Positions 38,164 to 47,041 of a DNA stretch of 64,000 nucleotides are shown one piece after another. Under the pieces are notes generated by a model that saw nothing but the letters and a program-made list of their open reading frames with translations, made no database searches and was not told the DNA's origin. Numbering within the stretch: position 1 is the first letter of the stretch; every line of letters begins with the position of its first letter. A program made the translations under genes and the position numbers. Origin of the DNA: Pseudomonas sp. R37(2017) (GTDB lineage Bacteria > Pseudomonadota > Gammaproteobacteria > Pseudomonadales > Pseudomonadaceae). The stretch is from positions 434,001 to 498,000 of the forward strand of contig NZ_NEHO01000002.1 of the NCBI RefSeq assembly GCF_002113375.1, read 5' to 3'.

Positions 38164-39007
38164 CAGCGCATCCCTGCTGAACAAGCACAGCTTTGTCGAA
38201 CTCGGTGCGCGGCAGCGGGCGAAAGCCTTGCTCGACGTCGGCACCTTCCGCGAATTGCTCGATCCGTTCCAGCGCATCATGTCGCCGTGGCTGTCGCGCC
38301 AGGGCGTAGTGCCGCAAGCCGATGACGGTGTAGTGATCGCCAAGGGCAACCTCGATGGTTTGCCGGTGGTGATTGCGGCCATCGAAGGTGCGTTCCAGGG
38401 CGGCAGCCTCGGTGAAGTCGGTGGGGCCAAGATTGCCGGCGCACTGGAACTGGCCGCCGAAGACAATCGCAACGGCATTGCCACCCGCGCGGTGCTGCTG
38501 CTGGAAACCGGCGGCGTGCGCTTGCAGGAAGCCAACCTCGGCCTGGCGGCGATTGCGGACATACACGCAGCCATTGTCGACTTGCAGCAGTACCAGCCCG
38601 TGGTCGGTGTGGTGGCGGGCAGTGTCGGGTGCTTTGGTGGCATGTCGATTGCCGCCGGCTTGTGCAGCTACCTGTTGGTCACACAGGAAGCGCGACTCGG
38701 CCTGAACGGTCCGCAGGTGATCGAGCAGGAAGCGGGGCTTGAAGAGTACGACTCCCGCGACCGGCCCTTCATCTGGAGCCTGACCGGTGGCGAGCAGCGC
38801 TTCGCCAGTGGCCTGGTGGATCGCTATGTTGCCGACGACGTGGCGCAGATCCGCCAACAGGTGGGTGAGTTGCTCCAGCAAGGTTTGCCGGCGCAACCGC
38901 GCAGTCGTCAGGCCGAGTTGTTCCTGCAACGCCTGGCGCGCCTGGACGCCGAACCGCAAATCGAACCGTCAGTGGTTCGCGATCTGTACCAAGGAGAATG
39001 CCCATGA
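38156..39007 (+). CDS. mdcD: Malonate decarboxylase beta subunit
   Basis: MdcD and MdcE form the part that decarboxylates malonyl-S-carrier to acetyl-S-carrier. The 283-residue protein has a crotonase/carboxyltransferase fold with the Gly-rich GGSLGEVGGAKIAGALELA, AGSVGCFGGMSIAAGLCSY (oxyanion hole) and GPQVIEQEAGLEEYDSRDR motifs. The frame is open 49 codons further upstream, but that stretch is inside mdcC; the ATG at 38156 gives the family start. Confidence 0.95.
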   Translation: MTDSASLLNKHSFVELGARQRAKALLDVGTFRELLDPFQRIMSPWLSRQGVVPQADDGVVIAKGNLDGLPVVIAAIEGAFQGGSLGEVGGAKIAGALELAAEDNRNGIATRAVLLLETGGVRLQEANLGLAAIADIHAAIVDLQQYQPVVGVVAGSVGCFGGMSIAAGLCSYLLVTQEARLGLNGPQVIEQEAGLEEYDSRDRPFIWSLTGGEQRFASGLVDRYVADDVAQIRQQVGELLQQGLPAQPRSRQAELFLQRLARLDAEPQIEPSVVRDLYQGECP

Positions 39008-39807
39008 GTTCGTATTCCCTGCGTGGCTTGAACTGGTTCGACGCCTTGAGCGCCGGGGCGAAAGCGGTCGAGGGATTGCCGGCTTCGCTGAAGGTCGCGG
39101 ACGCCGTGCTGGGCGATCAGCCTGTGCGTTTCATCGCGGTGGTGGCCGACCCGGCAAACCGCTTCGTCCGCGCACGCAGCGGCGAAGTGGGTCTGCTCGA
39201 AGGCTGGGGCCTGGCCAAGGCCGTGGATGACGTCATCGCCGCTGATCAGAACAAGGCACACAAGCGCGCCTTGATCGCCATCGTCGACGTGCCTAGCCAG
39301 GCTTACGGTCGACGCGAAGAGGCCCTGGGCATTCATCAGGCGCTGGCCGCGGCGGCGGACAGTTATGCCCGTGCCCGTCTGGCGGGTCATGCGGTGATCG
39401 GTTTGCTGGTGGGCAAGGCGATGTCGGGCGCGTTTCTGGCCCACGGCTATCAGGCCAACCGCTTGATCGCCCTGCGCGATCCGGGCGTGATGGTGCACGC
39501 CATGGGCAAGGCGTCGGCGGCGCGGGTGACCTTGCGCAGCGTCGAGGAACTCGAAGCCCTGGCTGCCAGCGTGCCGCCCATGGCGTACGACATCGACAGC
39601 TATGCCAGCCTCGGACTGCTGTGGGAAACCTTGTCGGTGGAGCAGATCGAGCAGCCGACTGCGGCGGATCTGGCACGGGTGACCGATTGCCTGCATCAGG
39701 CGATTGGCGACGTGGCCGCCGGTGGCCGTGATCTGAGCGGTCGCCTCGGTGCGAGTAACCGTGCGGCATCGAGCAAGGTGCGCCAATTGCTGAGAGCGCA
39801 GTGGTGA
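39004..39807 (+). CDS. mdcE: Malonate decarboxylase gamma subunit
   Basis: MdcE partners MdcD in the decarboxylase. The 267-residue protein has RALIAIVDVPSQAYGRREEALG and LLVGKAMSGAFLAHGYQANRLIALRDPGVMVHAMGK, characteristic of the gamma subunit carboxyltransferase fold. It overlaps mdcD by 4 bp (ATGA) and mdcG by 4 bp (GTGA). Confidence 0.94.
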   Translation: MSSYSLRGLNWFDALSAGAKAVEGLPASLKVADAVLGDQPVRFIAVVADPANRFVRARSGEVGLLEGWGLAKAVDDVIAADQNKAHKRALIAIVDVPSQAYGRREEALGIHQALAAAADSYARARLAGHAVIGLLVGKAMSGAFLAHGYQANRLIALRDPGVMVHAMGKASAARVTLRSVEELEALAASVPPMAYDIDSYASLGLLWETLSVEQIEQPTAADLARVTDCLHQAIGDVAAGGRDLSGRLGASNRAASSKVRQLLRAQW

Positions 39808-40421
39808 AGGCGCTTCTGGCTCACGACCTGCTGTGGGGGATGACCCCGCAGCAATTGCCTGCGGATGCGCCTGCGTGGGTGATCGAGTCGATCGGTGCCG
39901 GTCAGCCGGTGGTGGTCCGACGCGCCTTGAGCGCGGCGGGGCAGGTGGCGGTGGGCGTGCGCGGGCCGTTGCGTGAACAGCGATTTGCGACGCTGATGGA
40001 AGTCGCCGCCATCACACGGCGGGTGCGGCCGGAGGAACTCTGTCATGTGCAAGGCAGGCGTGATTTCCCGGCGCTGCGAGCCTTGGCGCAACTTCGCGGG
40101 CACCTCGATGACAGTGGTTGGGTCTGGGGTGTCAGCGGCAGCGCCGGGTTCGAGTTGGCCAGTGGATTTGCCGCTTTGCACGAGGGCAGCGACCTCGATC
40201 TGATTCTGCGTACGTCATGTCCGTTGAGTCGTGTCGACGCGCAGGCGCTGGTGGCCGTTCTCGACACGTCCGTGTGCCGTGTGGACCTGCAGTTGCAGAC
40301 ACCTTCGGGCGCCGTAGCCTTGCGCGAATGGGCCGGCACTTCGTCGCGGGTCCTGTTGAAAAGTGCCACCCAGGCCAGCCTGGTCACTGATCCGTGGAAT
40401 CCACAGGAGCAAGCAGCGTGA
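39804..40421 (+). CDS. mdcG: Phosphoribosyl-dephospho-CoA transferase (holo-MdcC synthase)
   Basis: MdcG attaches the triphosphoribosyl-dephospho-CoA prosthetic group to MdcC. The 205-residue protein has a nucleotidyltransferase signature, GSAGFELASGF followed by EGSDLDLILR (the two Asp that bind metal). The GTG at 39804 is used because it gives the GTGA overlap seen at the next junction; a GTG three bases earlier is equally readable. Confidence 0.92.
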   Translation: MKALLAHDLLWGMTPQQLPADAPAWVIESIGAGQPVVVRRALSAAGQVAVGVRGPLREQRFATLMEVAAITRRVRPEELCHVQGRRDFPALRALAQLRGHLDDSGWVWGVSGSAGFELASGFAALHEGSDLDLILRTSCPLSRVDAQALVAVLDTSVCRVDLQLQTPSGAVALREWAGTSSRVLLKSATQASLVTDPWNPQEQAA

Positions 40422-41329
40422 GCAGCTTGCTGGTGTTTCCCGGTCAGGGCGCGCAACAACCCGGCATGCTGGCGCGTTTGCCTCGGGAAATGTTGAACGA
40501 GGCAAGCGACCTGCTGGGGGAGGATGTGACGCAGCTGGATTCTGCCGAAGCGTTGCAGTCAACCAGGGCTGTGCAGCTTTGCCTGCTGATCGCCGGTGTC
40601 GCTGCTTCACGCCAGTTGGACATGACGCCAGACTACGTGGCCGGCTTGTCGATCGGCGCCTACCCGGCAGCGGTGGTGGCCGGTGCCCTGAGTTTCAGCG
40701 ATGCGTTGCATCTGGTCAGCCTGCGCGGTGAACTGATGCAGCAGGCTTATCCACAAGGCTATGGCATGACGGCGATCATCGGTCTGGACCTGGCCACGGT
40801 GGAGGGGCTTCTGGCCCAGGTGCACAGCGCGCAAACGCCGGTTTATCTGGCCAATATCAACGCCGATAACCAGGTGGTGATTGCCGGTAGCGATGCGGCG
40901 ATGAGCGCGGTGGCGCAGTTGGCGAAAGGGCGCGGGGCTGGCCTGGCCAAGCGTCTGGCCGTGAGCGTGCCGTCCCATTGCCCATTGCTTGAGGCGCCCG
41001 CACAACGCCTGGCCGAAGCTTTCGCCAGTGTGCCGATGCAAACACCGGCGATCGGTTACCTCAGTGGCAGTCGCGCGCGTCCGATGATCAAGCCTGAAGC
41101 CTTGCGTGACGACCTGGCCTTCAACATGTGCCGCATCGTCGATTGGCGCGGCACGGTACAAAGCGCCTACGAGCGCGGCGTACGCCTGCAGATCGAACTG
41201 CCGCCCGGCGCGGTGCTCACCGGGCTGGCGCGCCGGGTGTTCGAGCAGGGCACCGTGATTGCCTTCGACGGTGCGCGGCTCGATACCTTGCAGGCGCTGA
41301 TGCGAGAGGAGGGCAGCCGCCACTCCTGA
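40418..41329 (+). CDS. mdcH: Malonyl-CoA : acyl carrier transacylase MdcH
   Basis: MdcH primes the carrier with malonyl from malonyl-CoA. The 303-residue protein is a FabD-type acyltransferase with GQGAQ (9-13), the active Ser S78 in GLSIGAY and the His/Gln-binding motifs further on (VPSHCPLL). It starts with GTG overlapping mdcG by 4 bp. An upstream in-frame ATG at 40394 would overlap mdcG more and adds no family sequence. Confidence 0.94.
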   Translation: MSSLLVFPGQGAQQPGMLARLPREMLNEASDLLGEDVTQLDSAEALQSTRAVQLCLLIAGVAASRQLDMTPDYVAGLSIGAYPAAVVAGALSFSDALHLVSLRGELMQQAYPQGYGMTAIIGLDLATVEGLLAQVHSAQTPVYLANINADNQVVIAGSDAAMSAVAQLAKGRGAGLAKRLAVSVPSHCPLLEAPAQRLAEAFASVPMQTPAIGYLSGSRARPMIKPEALRDDLAFNMCRIVDWRGTVQSAYERGVRLQIELPPGAVLTGLARRVFEQGTVIAFDGARLDTLQALMREEGSRHS

Positions 41330-41385
41330 ACTCAGGCTTCGAACAACAAAAACAACATTCGAAATGCACTTTGAGGACTACAACA

Positions 41386-41802
41386 ATGATTATTTACGGT
41401 GTGGCGCTGTTGGCGATCTGTACGTTGGCAGGGGTGATCATGGGTGACATGCTCGGTGTGTTGCTGGGGGTGAAGTCAAACGTCGGTGGTGTCGGGATCG
41501 CGATGATCCTGCTGATCTGCGCACGGTTGTGGATGCACAACCGTGGCGGCATGACCAAGGACTGCGAGATGGGTGTCGGCTTCTGGGGCGCCATGTACAT
41601 CCCGGTGGTGGTGGCGATGGCGGCACAGCAGAACGTGGTCACGGCCTTGCACGGCGGCCCGGTGGCGGTGCTGGCGGCGATCGGTTCGGTGGTGGTCTGC
41701 GGTTGCACCATTGCCCTGATCAGCCGGACCCACAAAGGCGAACCCTTGCCCGCTGAGCCGGCGGATGTAACACCGGTTGGCGCTTCGGCAGGAGGTCGCT
41801 GA
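41386..41802 (+). CDS. mdcL: Malonate transporter subunit MdcL/MadL
   Basis: MadL and MadM together form a malonate:cation symporter. The 138-residue protein has four hydrophobic segments beginning MIIYGVALLAICTLAGVIMGDMLG, then a short charged C-terminus (SRTHKGEPLPAEP). It starts 56 bp after mdcH with a TTGAGGA ribosome site and ends one base before mdcM. Confidence 0.94.
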   Translation: MIIYGVALLAICTLAGVIMGDMLGVLLGVKSNVGGVGIAMILLICARLWMHNRGGMTKDCEMGVGFWGAMYIPVVVAMAAQQNVVTALHGGPVAVLAAIGSVVVCGCTIALISRTHKGEPLPAEPADVTPVGASAGGR

Positions 41803-41803
41803 T

Positions 41804-42568
41804 ATGTGGGAAATCATCGAGAAAGGCCTGGCAACCAACAGCCTGGTCACAGCATTCGCTTTCGTCGGCATCATCATGTGGGTGTCGGTCATTCTCTCCA
41901 AACGCCTGACCTTCGGACGCATTCACGGTTCGGCCATCGCCATCGTCATCGGCCTGGTGCTGGCCTGGGTCGGCGGTACGATGACCGGCGGGCAAAAAGG
42001 CCTGGCGGACCTGACGCTGTTTTCCGGCATCGGTCTGATGGGCGGCGCCATGCTGCGGGACTTCGCCATCGTTGCCACGGCATTCGAAGTGCAGGCCACG
42101 GAAGCGAGAAAGGCCGGTCTGATCGGCGTGATCGCGCTGCTGTTGGGCACGGTGCTGCCGTTCATTGTCGGTGCGTGCATGGCCTGGGCATTCGGTTATC
42201 GCGATGCGGTGAGCATGACCACCATTGGTGCAGGTGCGGTGACTTACATCGTCGGCCCAGTGACCGGCGCCGCGATTGGCGCCAGTTCCGATGTGGTTGC
42301 GCTGTCGATTGCCACTGGCCTGATCAAGGCGATTCTGGTGATGGTCGGCACGCCGATGGCGGCGCGCTGGATGGGCCTGGACAACCCGCGCTCGGCGATG
42401 GTGTTCGGCGGACTGGCCGGGACGGTCAGTGGCGTGACCGCCGGTTTGGCGGCGACGGACCGGCGCCTGGTGCCTTATGGCGCGTTGACCGCGACCTTCC
42501 ACACCGGGCTTGGCTGCTTGCTCGGGCCTTCGTTGTTGTTCTTTATCGTTCGCGGGATTGTTGGCTAA
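41804..42568 (+). CDS. mdcM: Malonate transporter subunit MdcM/MadM
   Basis: This is the larger subunit of the malonate symporter, 254 residues with about eight membrane segments. The sequence LVLAWVGGTMTGGQKGLADL and GAGAVTYIVGPVTGAAIGASSDVVALSIATGLIK are typical of the MadM family. It is the last gene of the mdc operon. Confidence 0.94.
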   Translation: MWEIIEKGLATNSLVTAFAFVGIIMWVSVILSKRLTFGRIHGSAIAIVIGLVLAWVGGTMTGGQKGLADLTLFSGIGLMGGAMLRDFAIVATAFEVQATEARKAGLIGVIALLLGTVLPFIVGACMAWAFGYRDAVSMTTIGAGAVTYIVGPVTGAAIGASSDVVALSIATGLIKAILVMVGTPMAARWMGLDNPRSAMVFGGLAGTVSGVTAGLAATDRRLVPYGALTATFHTGLGCLLGPSLLFFIVRGIVG

Positions 42569-42600
42569 TCCGCAACATCGTCATTGAATGTTCCGACGCC

Positions 42601-42664
42601 TTCGCGAGCAGGCTCGCTCCCACAATGGAATGCATTCCCCTGTGGGAGCGAGCCTGCTCGCGAA
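42601..42664. repeat. REPIN, outward-facing short form
   Basis: Arms TTCGCGAGCAGGCTCGCTCCCAC and TGTGGGAGCGAGCCTGCTCGCGAA with about 17 bp between. It lies between the convergent mdcM and mdcR. Confidence 0.92.
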
Positions 42665-42679
42665 GGGCGCGCCACGGTT

Positions 42680-43594
42680 TCAGACTTGCCGATTGGCATA
42701 CATCCGACACTCCGCCAGCAACGCCAGCAGATTCGGATCACGCTCCTTGGCCTTCAGGAACACCACGCCAATGTGCTGCTGCAAGCGGTACTTTTCCTGC
42801 AACGGGATCAGCTTCACCCGGTTCTCGTACACCGCCGCAATCCGTCCTGGCAGCAACGCATAGCCCACGCCCGAACTGACCATGCTCAGCAGGGTGAAAA
42901 TGTCGTTGACCTGCATCGCCACCTTCGGCTCGAACCCTGCCTGCTCGAATACCCGCTTGCCATCCTGATGGGTGGCGAAGCCCTGGGTCAGGGTGATGAA
43001 GGTTTCGTCGCGGACTTCGGCCAGGTCGACTTCGGTTCGCTGGGCAAACCTGGAGTCGGCGGGGGTGGCGAGGAAGATATCGTCGGAAAACAGCGGGATC
43101 TGTTCGCAATCCGGGTCATTGACGCTGTCATCCAGCGACACCAGGATCGCATCGACTTCCATGTTCTTGAGCTTGTAGAGCAGGTCGATATTGGAGCCCA
43201 GAATCAGGTCGATGTTGAGTTCGCTGCGGCGGATCTTCAGACCCATGATCAGCTGCGGCACGGTCTTCACCGTCAGCGAATACAGCGAGCCCAGTTTGAA
43301 GCGCTCGGCGGAAAACCCGGCGGCTTCGCGGGTCAGGCGCACGCTTTCGACGACATCCTGAATCAGCTTCTGCGCCCGCTCTTCCAGCACGTACGCGCTT
43401 TCCAGCGGCGTCAGGCTGCGGCCTTCGTGCTTGAACAGCGGGCAGCGCAGGGCGCTTTCCAGGGAATGGATCGCCCGATGCACGCTGACGTTGCTGGTTT
43501 GCAACTCGGCAGCGGCCCGTGCCAGGTTGCCGGTGCGCATGAAAGCCAGGAACACCTCGAGTTTTTTCAGGGTCAACTCTTCATCGATCAGCAT
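42680..43594 (-). CDS. mdcR: LysR-type regulator of malonate use, MdcR
   Basis: A 304-residue LysR-type protein with an N-terminal helix-turn-helix (LTLKKLEVFLAFMRTGNLARAAAELQTSNVSVHRAIHSLE) and an effector domain. It begins at the ATG at 43594; the frame extends upstream without similarity. Position next to mdcLM, in opposite orientation, supports its role as MdcR, which activates mdc genes in response to malonate in other bacteria. Confidence 0.9.
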   Translation of the reverse strand: MLIDEELTLKKLEVFLAFMRTGNLARAAAELQTSNVSVHRAIHSLESALRCPLFKHEGRSLTPLESAYVLEERAQKLIQDVVESVRLTREAAGFSAERFKLGSLYSLTVKTVPQLIMGLKIRRSELNIDLILGSNIDLLYKLKNMEVDAILVSLDDSVNDPDCEQIPLFSDDIFLATPADSRFAQRTEVDLAEVRDETFITLTQGFATHQDGKRVFEQAGFEPKVAMQVNDIFTLLSMVSSGVGYALLPGRIAAVYENRVKLIPLQEKYRLQQHIGVVFLKAKERDPNLLALLAECRMYANRQV

Positions 43595-43725
43595 GGGGCG
43601 GACTCTTTTTTGAATGATCCGATTGTGCCCAATTACGCCGGGCTCGTCGTACAGAAACATTGCGCTTTTACGCTCAAGGTCCGAGCCTTGCGCTCTGTGG
43701 CAGTGAAATTCGAGGTGAGCAACGC

Positions 43726-44343
43726 ATGTATCACGGGGAAAGACTGAACGCCTGGACGCATCTGGTCGGGGCCGTGGCGGCGTTTGTCGGCGGGATGTGG
43801 TTGATTGTGCTGGCCTGTCTCGACGGCAGCCCGTGGAAGATCGTCAGCATGGCGATCTACGCCTTTACCTTGCTGGTGCTTTACAGCGTATCGACCGTGT
43901 ACCACAGCGTGCGTGGGCGCAAGAAAGCGATCATGCAGAAGGTCGATCACTTTTCGATCTATCTGTTGATCGCCGGCAGCTACACGCCGTTCTGCCTGGT
44001 GACCCTGCGCGGACCGTGGGGCTGGACGTTGTTCGGGATTGTCTGGGGGCTGGCGCTGATCGGCATCCTGCAAGAGATCAAGCCGCGTTCGGAAGCGCGG
44101 ATTCTGTCGATCGTGATTTACGCGGTGATGGGCTGGATCGTGCTGGTGGCGATCAAGCCGCTGCTCGCGGCACTGGGCGCCGCCGGGTTGGCGTGGCTGG
44201 CGTCGGGAGGGATCCTGTACACCGCGGGCATCATCTTTTTTGCCTTGGACAATCGTCTGCGCCATGCGCACGGCATCTGGCATTTGTTCGTGATCGCCGG
44301 AAGCCTGCTGCACTTTGTGGCGATTCTGTTTTATGTCTTGTAG
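43726..44343 (+). CDS. trhA: Hemolysin III (PAQR/TrhA) family membrane protein
   Basis: The 205-residue protein has seven hydrophobic segments. PAQR hallmarks are present: GERLNAWTHLVGA at the start, the metal-binding STVYHS and DHFSIYLLIAGSYTPF in the middle, and the C-terminal HAHGIWHLFVIAGSLLHF with the metal His pair. The family is linked to membrane lipid balance; early hemolysin reports are not general. It is divergent from mdcR. Confidence 0.92.
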   Translation: MYHGERLNAWTHLVGAVAAFVGGMWLIVLACLDGSPWKIVSMAIYAFTLLVLYSVSTVYHSVRGRKKAIMQKVDHFSIYLLIAGSYTPFCLVTLRGPWGWTLFGIVWGLALIGILQEIKPRSEARILSIVIYAVMGWIVLVAIKPLLAALGAAGLAWLASGGILYTAGIIFFALDNRLRHAHGIWHLFVIAGSLLHFVAILFYVL

Positions 44344-44366
44344 ACCCGACTCGCCGCTATCCCACA

Positions 44367-45284
44367 TCAGACTGGTTCAGGGATCAGGCGATCGAGTTGT
44401 TCCTGGGCCCGCCGACTGAACACCTGCAACAGGTCGTTCAACGTGTGGGGCGGCGGTTCGTCGGCGCGGGTGACGGCATACAGGGTGATCGGAAGTGTCG
44501 GCGCCAGAGGTCGGGTCGCGGTGGCGGCAGGGGAGGCGCCGAGTGCGGTAAACGGATCGATCACCGCCAGTCCCGCGCCGGACTCGACCATCGCCCGCGC
44601 CAACGAATAAGTCTGCACGGCAATGCGCACGCGGGGTGGCGGCTCGACGGCCTCAAGGTAGCTGTCGAGCCTGGCTGCCAGTGGGTCGGCGCTGGACAGT
44701 CCGATCAGCGGCGCACCGGCCAGCTCGATCAACGGCAACGGTTGGCCCAGTGTTTCGGCGGCCCAATACCCGGCCGGTGCCAGCGCGACCAGTATCCCGC
44801 GCGCCAGAGGTCGTGCTTTCAGTCCGGGATGATCCGGAAGTTGCAGCGTCAGTGCGACATCCACTTCACGCATCAACAGGTTCTGCATCAGCTCACGGCT
44901 GTGGGCGCTGGACAGTTCGCAGGCGATGTCCGGGTAACGTTGCGTCCATTCGCTGATGGCCGGCGGCAGCAGCGACAGGGCCAGTGCAGGGATCGCACCG
45001 ATCCGCACGCTATGCCCGGGCTCGCGGCGTAGACTTTGGGCCAGGCGCCTGACGCCTTGCAGGCTTTCGGTGACCTTGTCGACTTCGCGCTCAAGCTCCA
45101 GTGCTTCGGGCGTAGCCTGCAATTTACCGCGAACCCGCAGGAACAACGGGAACCCCAGTTGCTGCTCGGCGTGTTGCAGAACTTTGCTCACTGCCGGTTG
45201 CGACACGTGCAGCAATTGCGCGGCCGCGCTGATCGAACCCGTCTGGCGGATCGCCTGGAAAATCTCGATGTGTCGCAGTCGCAT
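44367..45284 (-). CDS. LysR-type transcriptional regulator
   Basis: A 305-residue LysR-type protein: the helix-turn-helix is MRLRHIEIFQAIRQTGSISAAAQLLHVSQPAVSKVLQHAE, followed by a LysR substrate domain. It is divergent from a D-amino-acid dehydrogenase-like gene with about 110 bp between starts, so it very likely controls that gene and the RidA and binding-protein genes downstream. The inducer is unknown. Confidence 0.9.
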   Translation of the reverse strand: MRLRHIEIFQAIRQTGSISAAAQLLHVSQPAVSKVLQHAEQQLGFPLFLRVRGKLQATPEALELEREVDKVTESLQGVRRLAQSLRREPGHSVRIGAIPALALSLLPPAISEWTQRYPDIACELSSAHSRELMQNLLMREVDVALTLQLPDHPGLKARPLARGILVALAPAGYWAAETLGQPLPLIELAGAPLIGLSSADPLAARLDSYLEAVEPPPRVRIAVQTYSLARAMVESGAGLAVIDPFTALGASPAATATRPLAPTLPITLYAVTRADEPPPHTLNDLLQVFSRRAQEQLDRLIPEPV

Positions 45285-45393
45285 GGCAAGTCCATAACCT
45301 TTGTCTATGGGTTAGGCATCTTTATGCATTGTTCAGTGCCTGTCACCTGGCTCTAACCTCGGCCTTGTCTACACAACGGTTTTAAGGACGAAC

Positions 45394-46635
45394 ATGACTC
45401 AGCGCGTGTGCATCATCGGCGGCGGTGTGATTGGCCTGGCAACGGCCTATGCGCTGGTGCGCGACGGCTTCGAGGTGACGGTGGTCGAAGCCCGGGATTC
45501 GCTGGGTGTTGAAACCAGCTTCGCCAACGGCGGCCAGTTGTCCTATCGCTACGTGGCGCCGCTGGCCGATGCCGGCGTGCCGATGCAAGCCATCGGCTGG
45601 ATGCTGCGTGGTGATTCCCCATTGAAACTGCGACCGCGTTTGGATCCGGCGCAGTGGCGCTGGATGGCATCGTTCCTCAACGCCTGCCGCCGCTCGGTCA
45701 ACCGGGAAAATGCCGCGCACCTGTTGCGCCTGGCGCTGTTGAGTCAGAGCACCCTGAAGACTTGGCGAGAAGAAGATGGAATCGCCGGATTCCACTGGCG
45801 GCGCAACGGCAAGCTGGTGACCTTCCGCAACGCTGGCAGCTTTGACCATGCCCGCAAAGGTCTGGCCGACCCGCAGCAACAGCAAGTGTTGTCGCCTGCC
45901 GAGTGCGCACAGCTGGAACCGGCATTGGCGGATGCCCCTTTTGTCGGGGCGATTCATACCCCGGACGAAGAAGTCGGCGACTGCCACGGTTTTTGCCAGC
46001 AACTGGCCGCGCGATTGAAAGCATCCGATCGTTGCGAGTTTCGATTGGGGCAAGCAGTGACCGGGATTCGTCATGCCAATGGCGCGGTCAACGCCATCGA
46101 GCTGGGCGATGAGGTGCTGACGGTGGAGCAACTGGTGATCGCCGCCGGCCATCGCAGCCCGGCGCTGGCGCTGCCCGGTCTGCAATGGCCGTTGTACCCG
46201 CTCAAGGGCTACAGCCTGACCGTACCGATCCGCTCCGAACACCGGGCGCCTGACGTGAGCATCACCGACTACGACCGCAAGATCGTTTATGCCCGCATCG
46301 GCGAGCAATTGCGCATTGCGGCGATGGTCGACATTGTCGGCTTTGACCCCGCGATCGACCCCCAGCGACTGGCCCTGATCAAGCGTCAGGCCCGTGACAC
46401 CTTTCCAAATGCCGGTGCCTATGACGAAGCCGTCGAGTGGGCCGGCATGCGCCCGGCCACACCGAGTGGCGTGCCGTTATTGGGCGCTACGGTGTATCGC
46501 AACCTGTGGCTGAATCTCGGCCATGGTGCTCTGGGCTTTACCCTGGCTTGCGGCAGCGGGCGCTTGCTCAGTGAGCTGATCGGCGAGCGCCGGCCTTCCA
46601 TCGACCTGCGCGGTTTCAATCACCGGGCTGCCTGA
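45394..46635 (+). CDS. FAD-dependent D-amino-acid dehydrogenase-like oxidoreductase
   Basis: The 413-residue protein starts with a dinucleotide fold, VCIIGGGVIGLATAYALVRDGFEVTVVEA, and has the DAO family C-terminal region with GMRPATPSGVPLLGATVYRNLWLNLGHGALGFTLACGSG. It resembles DadA, which oxidises D-amino acids at the inner membrane and passes electrons to quinone, but lies outside any dadAX context. The neighbouring RidA, which removes reactive imines, fits an amine or amino-acid oxidase producing imines. The substrate is unknown. Confidence 0.88.
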   Translation: MTQRVCIIGGGVIGLATAYALVRDGFEVTVVEARDSLGVETSFANGGQLSYRYVAPLADAGVPMQAIGWMLRGDSPLKLRPRLDPAQWRWMASFLNACRRSVNRENAAHLLRLALLSQSTLKTWREEDGIAGFHWRRNGKLVTFRNAGSFDHARKGLADPQQQQVLSPAECAQLEPALADAPFVGAIHTPDEEVGDCHGFCQQLAARLKASDRCEFRLGQAVTGIRHANGAVNAIELGDEVLTVEQLVIAAGHRSPALALPGLQWPLYPLKGYSLTVPIRSEHRAPDVSITDYDRKIVYARIGEQLRIAAMVDIVGFDPAIDPQRLALIKRQARDTFPNAGAYDEAVEWAGMRPATPSGVPLLGATVYRNLWLNLGHGALGFTLACGSGRLLSELIGERRPSIDLRGFNHRAA

Positions 46636-46661
46636 ATTTCCGTTTCTGAAGAGGACACTGC

Positions 46662-47012
46662 ATGACCATTCAACGTCTCCACAGCAACCCGCGTCTGTCC
46701 GGCATCGTGACGTTCGGCGATCTGGTGTTTCTCTCCGGCCAAGTGCCGGGCGAGGCCATCGACGTCAGTGGTCAGACTCGTGAAGTGCTGGCGAAAATCG
46801 ACGCCTTGCTGGCCGAGGCCGGCAGCGACAAGGACCATCTGCTGAGCGCGACCATTTATCTCAAGGACATCACCACGGATTTTGCCGCGATGAACGAGGT
46901 CTGGTCCGCCTGGCTGTCCCCGAATCAAGCGCCGACTCGAACCACCGTGCAGGCCCAACTGGCCCGCCCGCAGGTACTGGTGGAAATCGCCGTCATCGCT
47001 GCGCGCGTCTGA
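46662..47012 (+). CDS. RidA family enamine/imine deaminase
   Basis: The 116-residue protein has the RidA fold: GIVTFGDLVFLSGQVPGEA near the start, TIYLKDI in the middle and PTRTTVQAQLARPQVLVEIAVIA with the substrate-binding Arg at the end. RidA proteins hydrolyse reactive enamines and imines from amino-acid oxidation or PLP enzymes. Its position right after an FAD-dependent amino-acid oxidoreductase supports that role. Confidence 0.9.
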   Translation: MTIQRLHSNPRLSGIVTFGDLVFLSGQVPGEAIDVSGQTREVLAKIDALLAEAGSDKDHLLSATIYLKDITTDFAAMNEVWSAWLSPNQAPTRTTVQAQLARPQVLVEIAVIAARV

Positions 47013-47041
47013 TGAACCAACACCCACAACGGAGAATAACA

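Noticed and set aside
41806..42879. A 357-codon plus-strand frame overlapping mdcM in another frame
   Set aside because: mdcM in frame 41804-42568 has the transporter membrane pattern; the alternative is His/Arg/Gly rich and runs through a REPIN.
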